Below, piece after piece: positions 5,814 through 6,066 of a stretch of DNA of 6,066 nucleotides. Location: positions 1-6,066 of the forward strand of contig JAHZIU010000089.1 of NCBI GenBank assembly GCA_022601315.1, given 5' to 3'. Within the stretch, counting starts at the first letter, position 1, and each line of letters opens with the position of its first letter. Under the pieces are notes generated by a model that did not search any database, was not told the origin of the DNA, and saw nothing but the letters and a program-made list of their open reading frames with translations. The position numbers and the translations under genes are program-made. Origin of the DNA: Betaproteobacteria bacterium. GTDB taxonomy: Bacteria > Pseudomonadota > Gammaproteobacteria > Burkholderiales > Nitrosomonadaceae.

Positions 5814-5818
5814 CTCCT
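5814..5818 (-). promoter_or_regulatory. Ribosome binding site of the periplasmic protein gene
   Basis: AGGAG on the minus strand is 6 bases from the ATG at 5807. It would be inside the coding region if the upstream GTG at 5822 were used. Confidence 0.7.
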
Positions 5819-5827
5819 TCACTTATT

Positions 5828-5856
5828 AGTCTATGCTAATGATATTGCTACTTCAA
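5828..5856 (-). promoter_or_regulatory. Candidate sigma-70-like promoter between amoC and the next gene
   Basis: TTGAAG (5851-5856) and TAGACT (5828-5833) on the minus strand are 17 bases apart. Each matches consensus at four of six positions. The promoter would start transcription shortly before the ribosome binding site and, with the hairpin upstream, would let the gene be expressed apart from amoC. Confidence 0.3.
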
Positions 5857-5869
5857 TTTTATTATCAGT

Positions 5870-5898
5870 CCCGTAGCCTGTTCATAACAGACTACGGG
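5870..5898 (-). terminator. Strong hairpin 27 bases after amoC
   Basis: CCCGTAG (5870-5876) pairs with CTACGGG (5892-5898). After one mismatch CTGTT (5878-5882) pairs with AACAG (5886-5890) around a 3-base loop, giving 12 base pairs. On the minus strand it is followed by ACTGATAATAAAATT, which is AT-rich but lacks a T-run. It may therefore be a partial terminator, or a 3'-end stabiliser of the amoC message, rather than a full intrinsic terminator. Confidence 0.65.
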
Positions 5899-5925
5899 TA
5901 GAGCTGTAGATATAAATAAGCCAGT

Positions 5926-6066
<141 letters not shown>

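Noticed and set aside
5401..5876. Two plus-strand open frames opposite the periplasmic protein
   Set aside because: Both are antisense to a gene with a clear signal peptide, membrane segment and ribosome binding site, and neither resembles a protein family.

Overview
The right edge of the window carries the 3' end of amoC, the membrane subunit of ammonia monooxygenase. Its C-terminal 46 residues match what I remember of Nitrosomonas-type AmoC. Together with the AT-rich bases and Proteobacteria-type neighbours, this points to a betaproteobacterial ammonia oxidiser (Nitrosomonas or a close relative). The assignment comes from recognition, not from a search.

Layout, left to right. Positions 1-437 hold no intact gene, only low-complexity AT-rich DNA and a possible broken coding remnant. 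A Tat-exported beta-class carbonic anhydrase runs on the plus strand (438-1196). All other genes are on the minus strand: a DUF3422 membrane protein (1288-2622), a pyrimidine-dimer glycosylase family protein (2659-3087), a Blc-type outer-membrane lipocalin (3107-3622), a short LOV photoreceptor (3781-4233) and an SRPBCC/START-like protein (4305-4784). Next comes a gap of about 470 bp with three clustered inverted repeats and degraded coding-like stretches. Last are a membrane-anchored periplasmic protein whose predicted mature N-terminus is histidine (5253-5807), a strong hairpin (5870-5898) and the amoC 3' end.

Three ORFs as first read (longest possible) are probably too long. Shine-Dalgarno placement moves the LOV start to 4233, the SRPBCC start to 4784 and the periplasmic protein start to 5807. 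Family N-terminus conservation moves the glycosylase start to 3087.

The main point of interest is the SRPBCC - LOV - lipocalin - dimer-glycosylase series. The LOV protein has the reactive cysteine and all the FMN-contact residues I can check, and it has no effector domain. Beside it lie a UV-lesion repair family protein and a lipocalin, a class often found in bacterial light and photo-oxidative stress regulons. I infer a light-sensing and photoprotection cluster. It sits close to a gene for ammonia monooxygenase, an enzyme known to be light-sensitive. The second point is an amoC not followed by amoA, paired instead with a possible copper-binding periplasmic protein. This resembles the stand-alone amoC copies of Nitrosomonas more than a canonical amoCAB operon.
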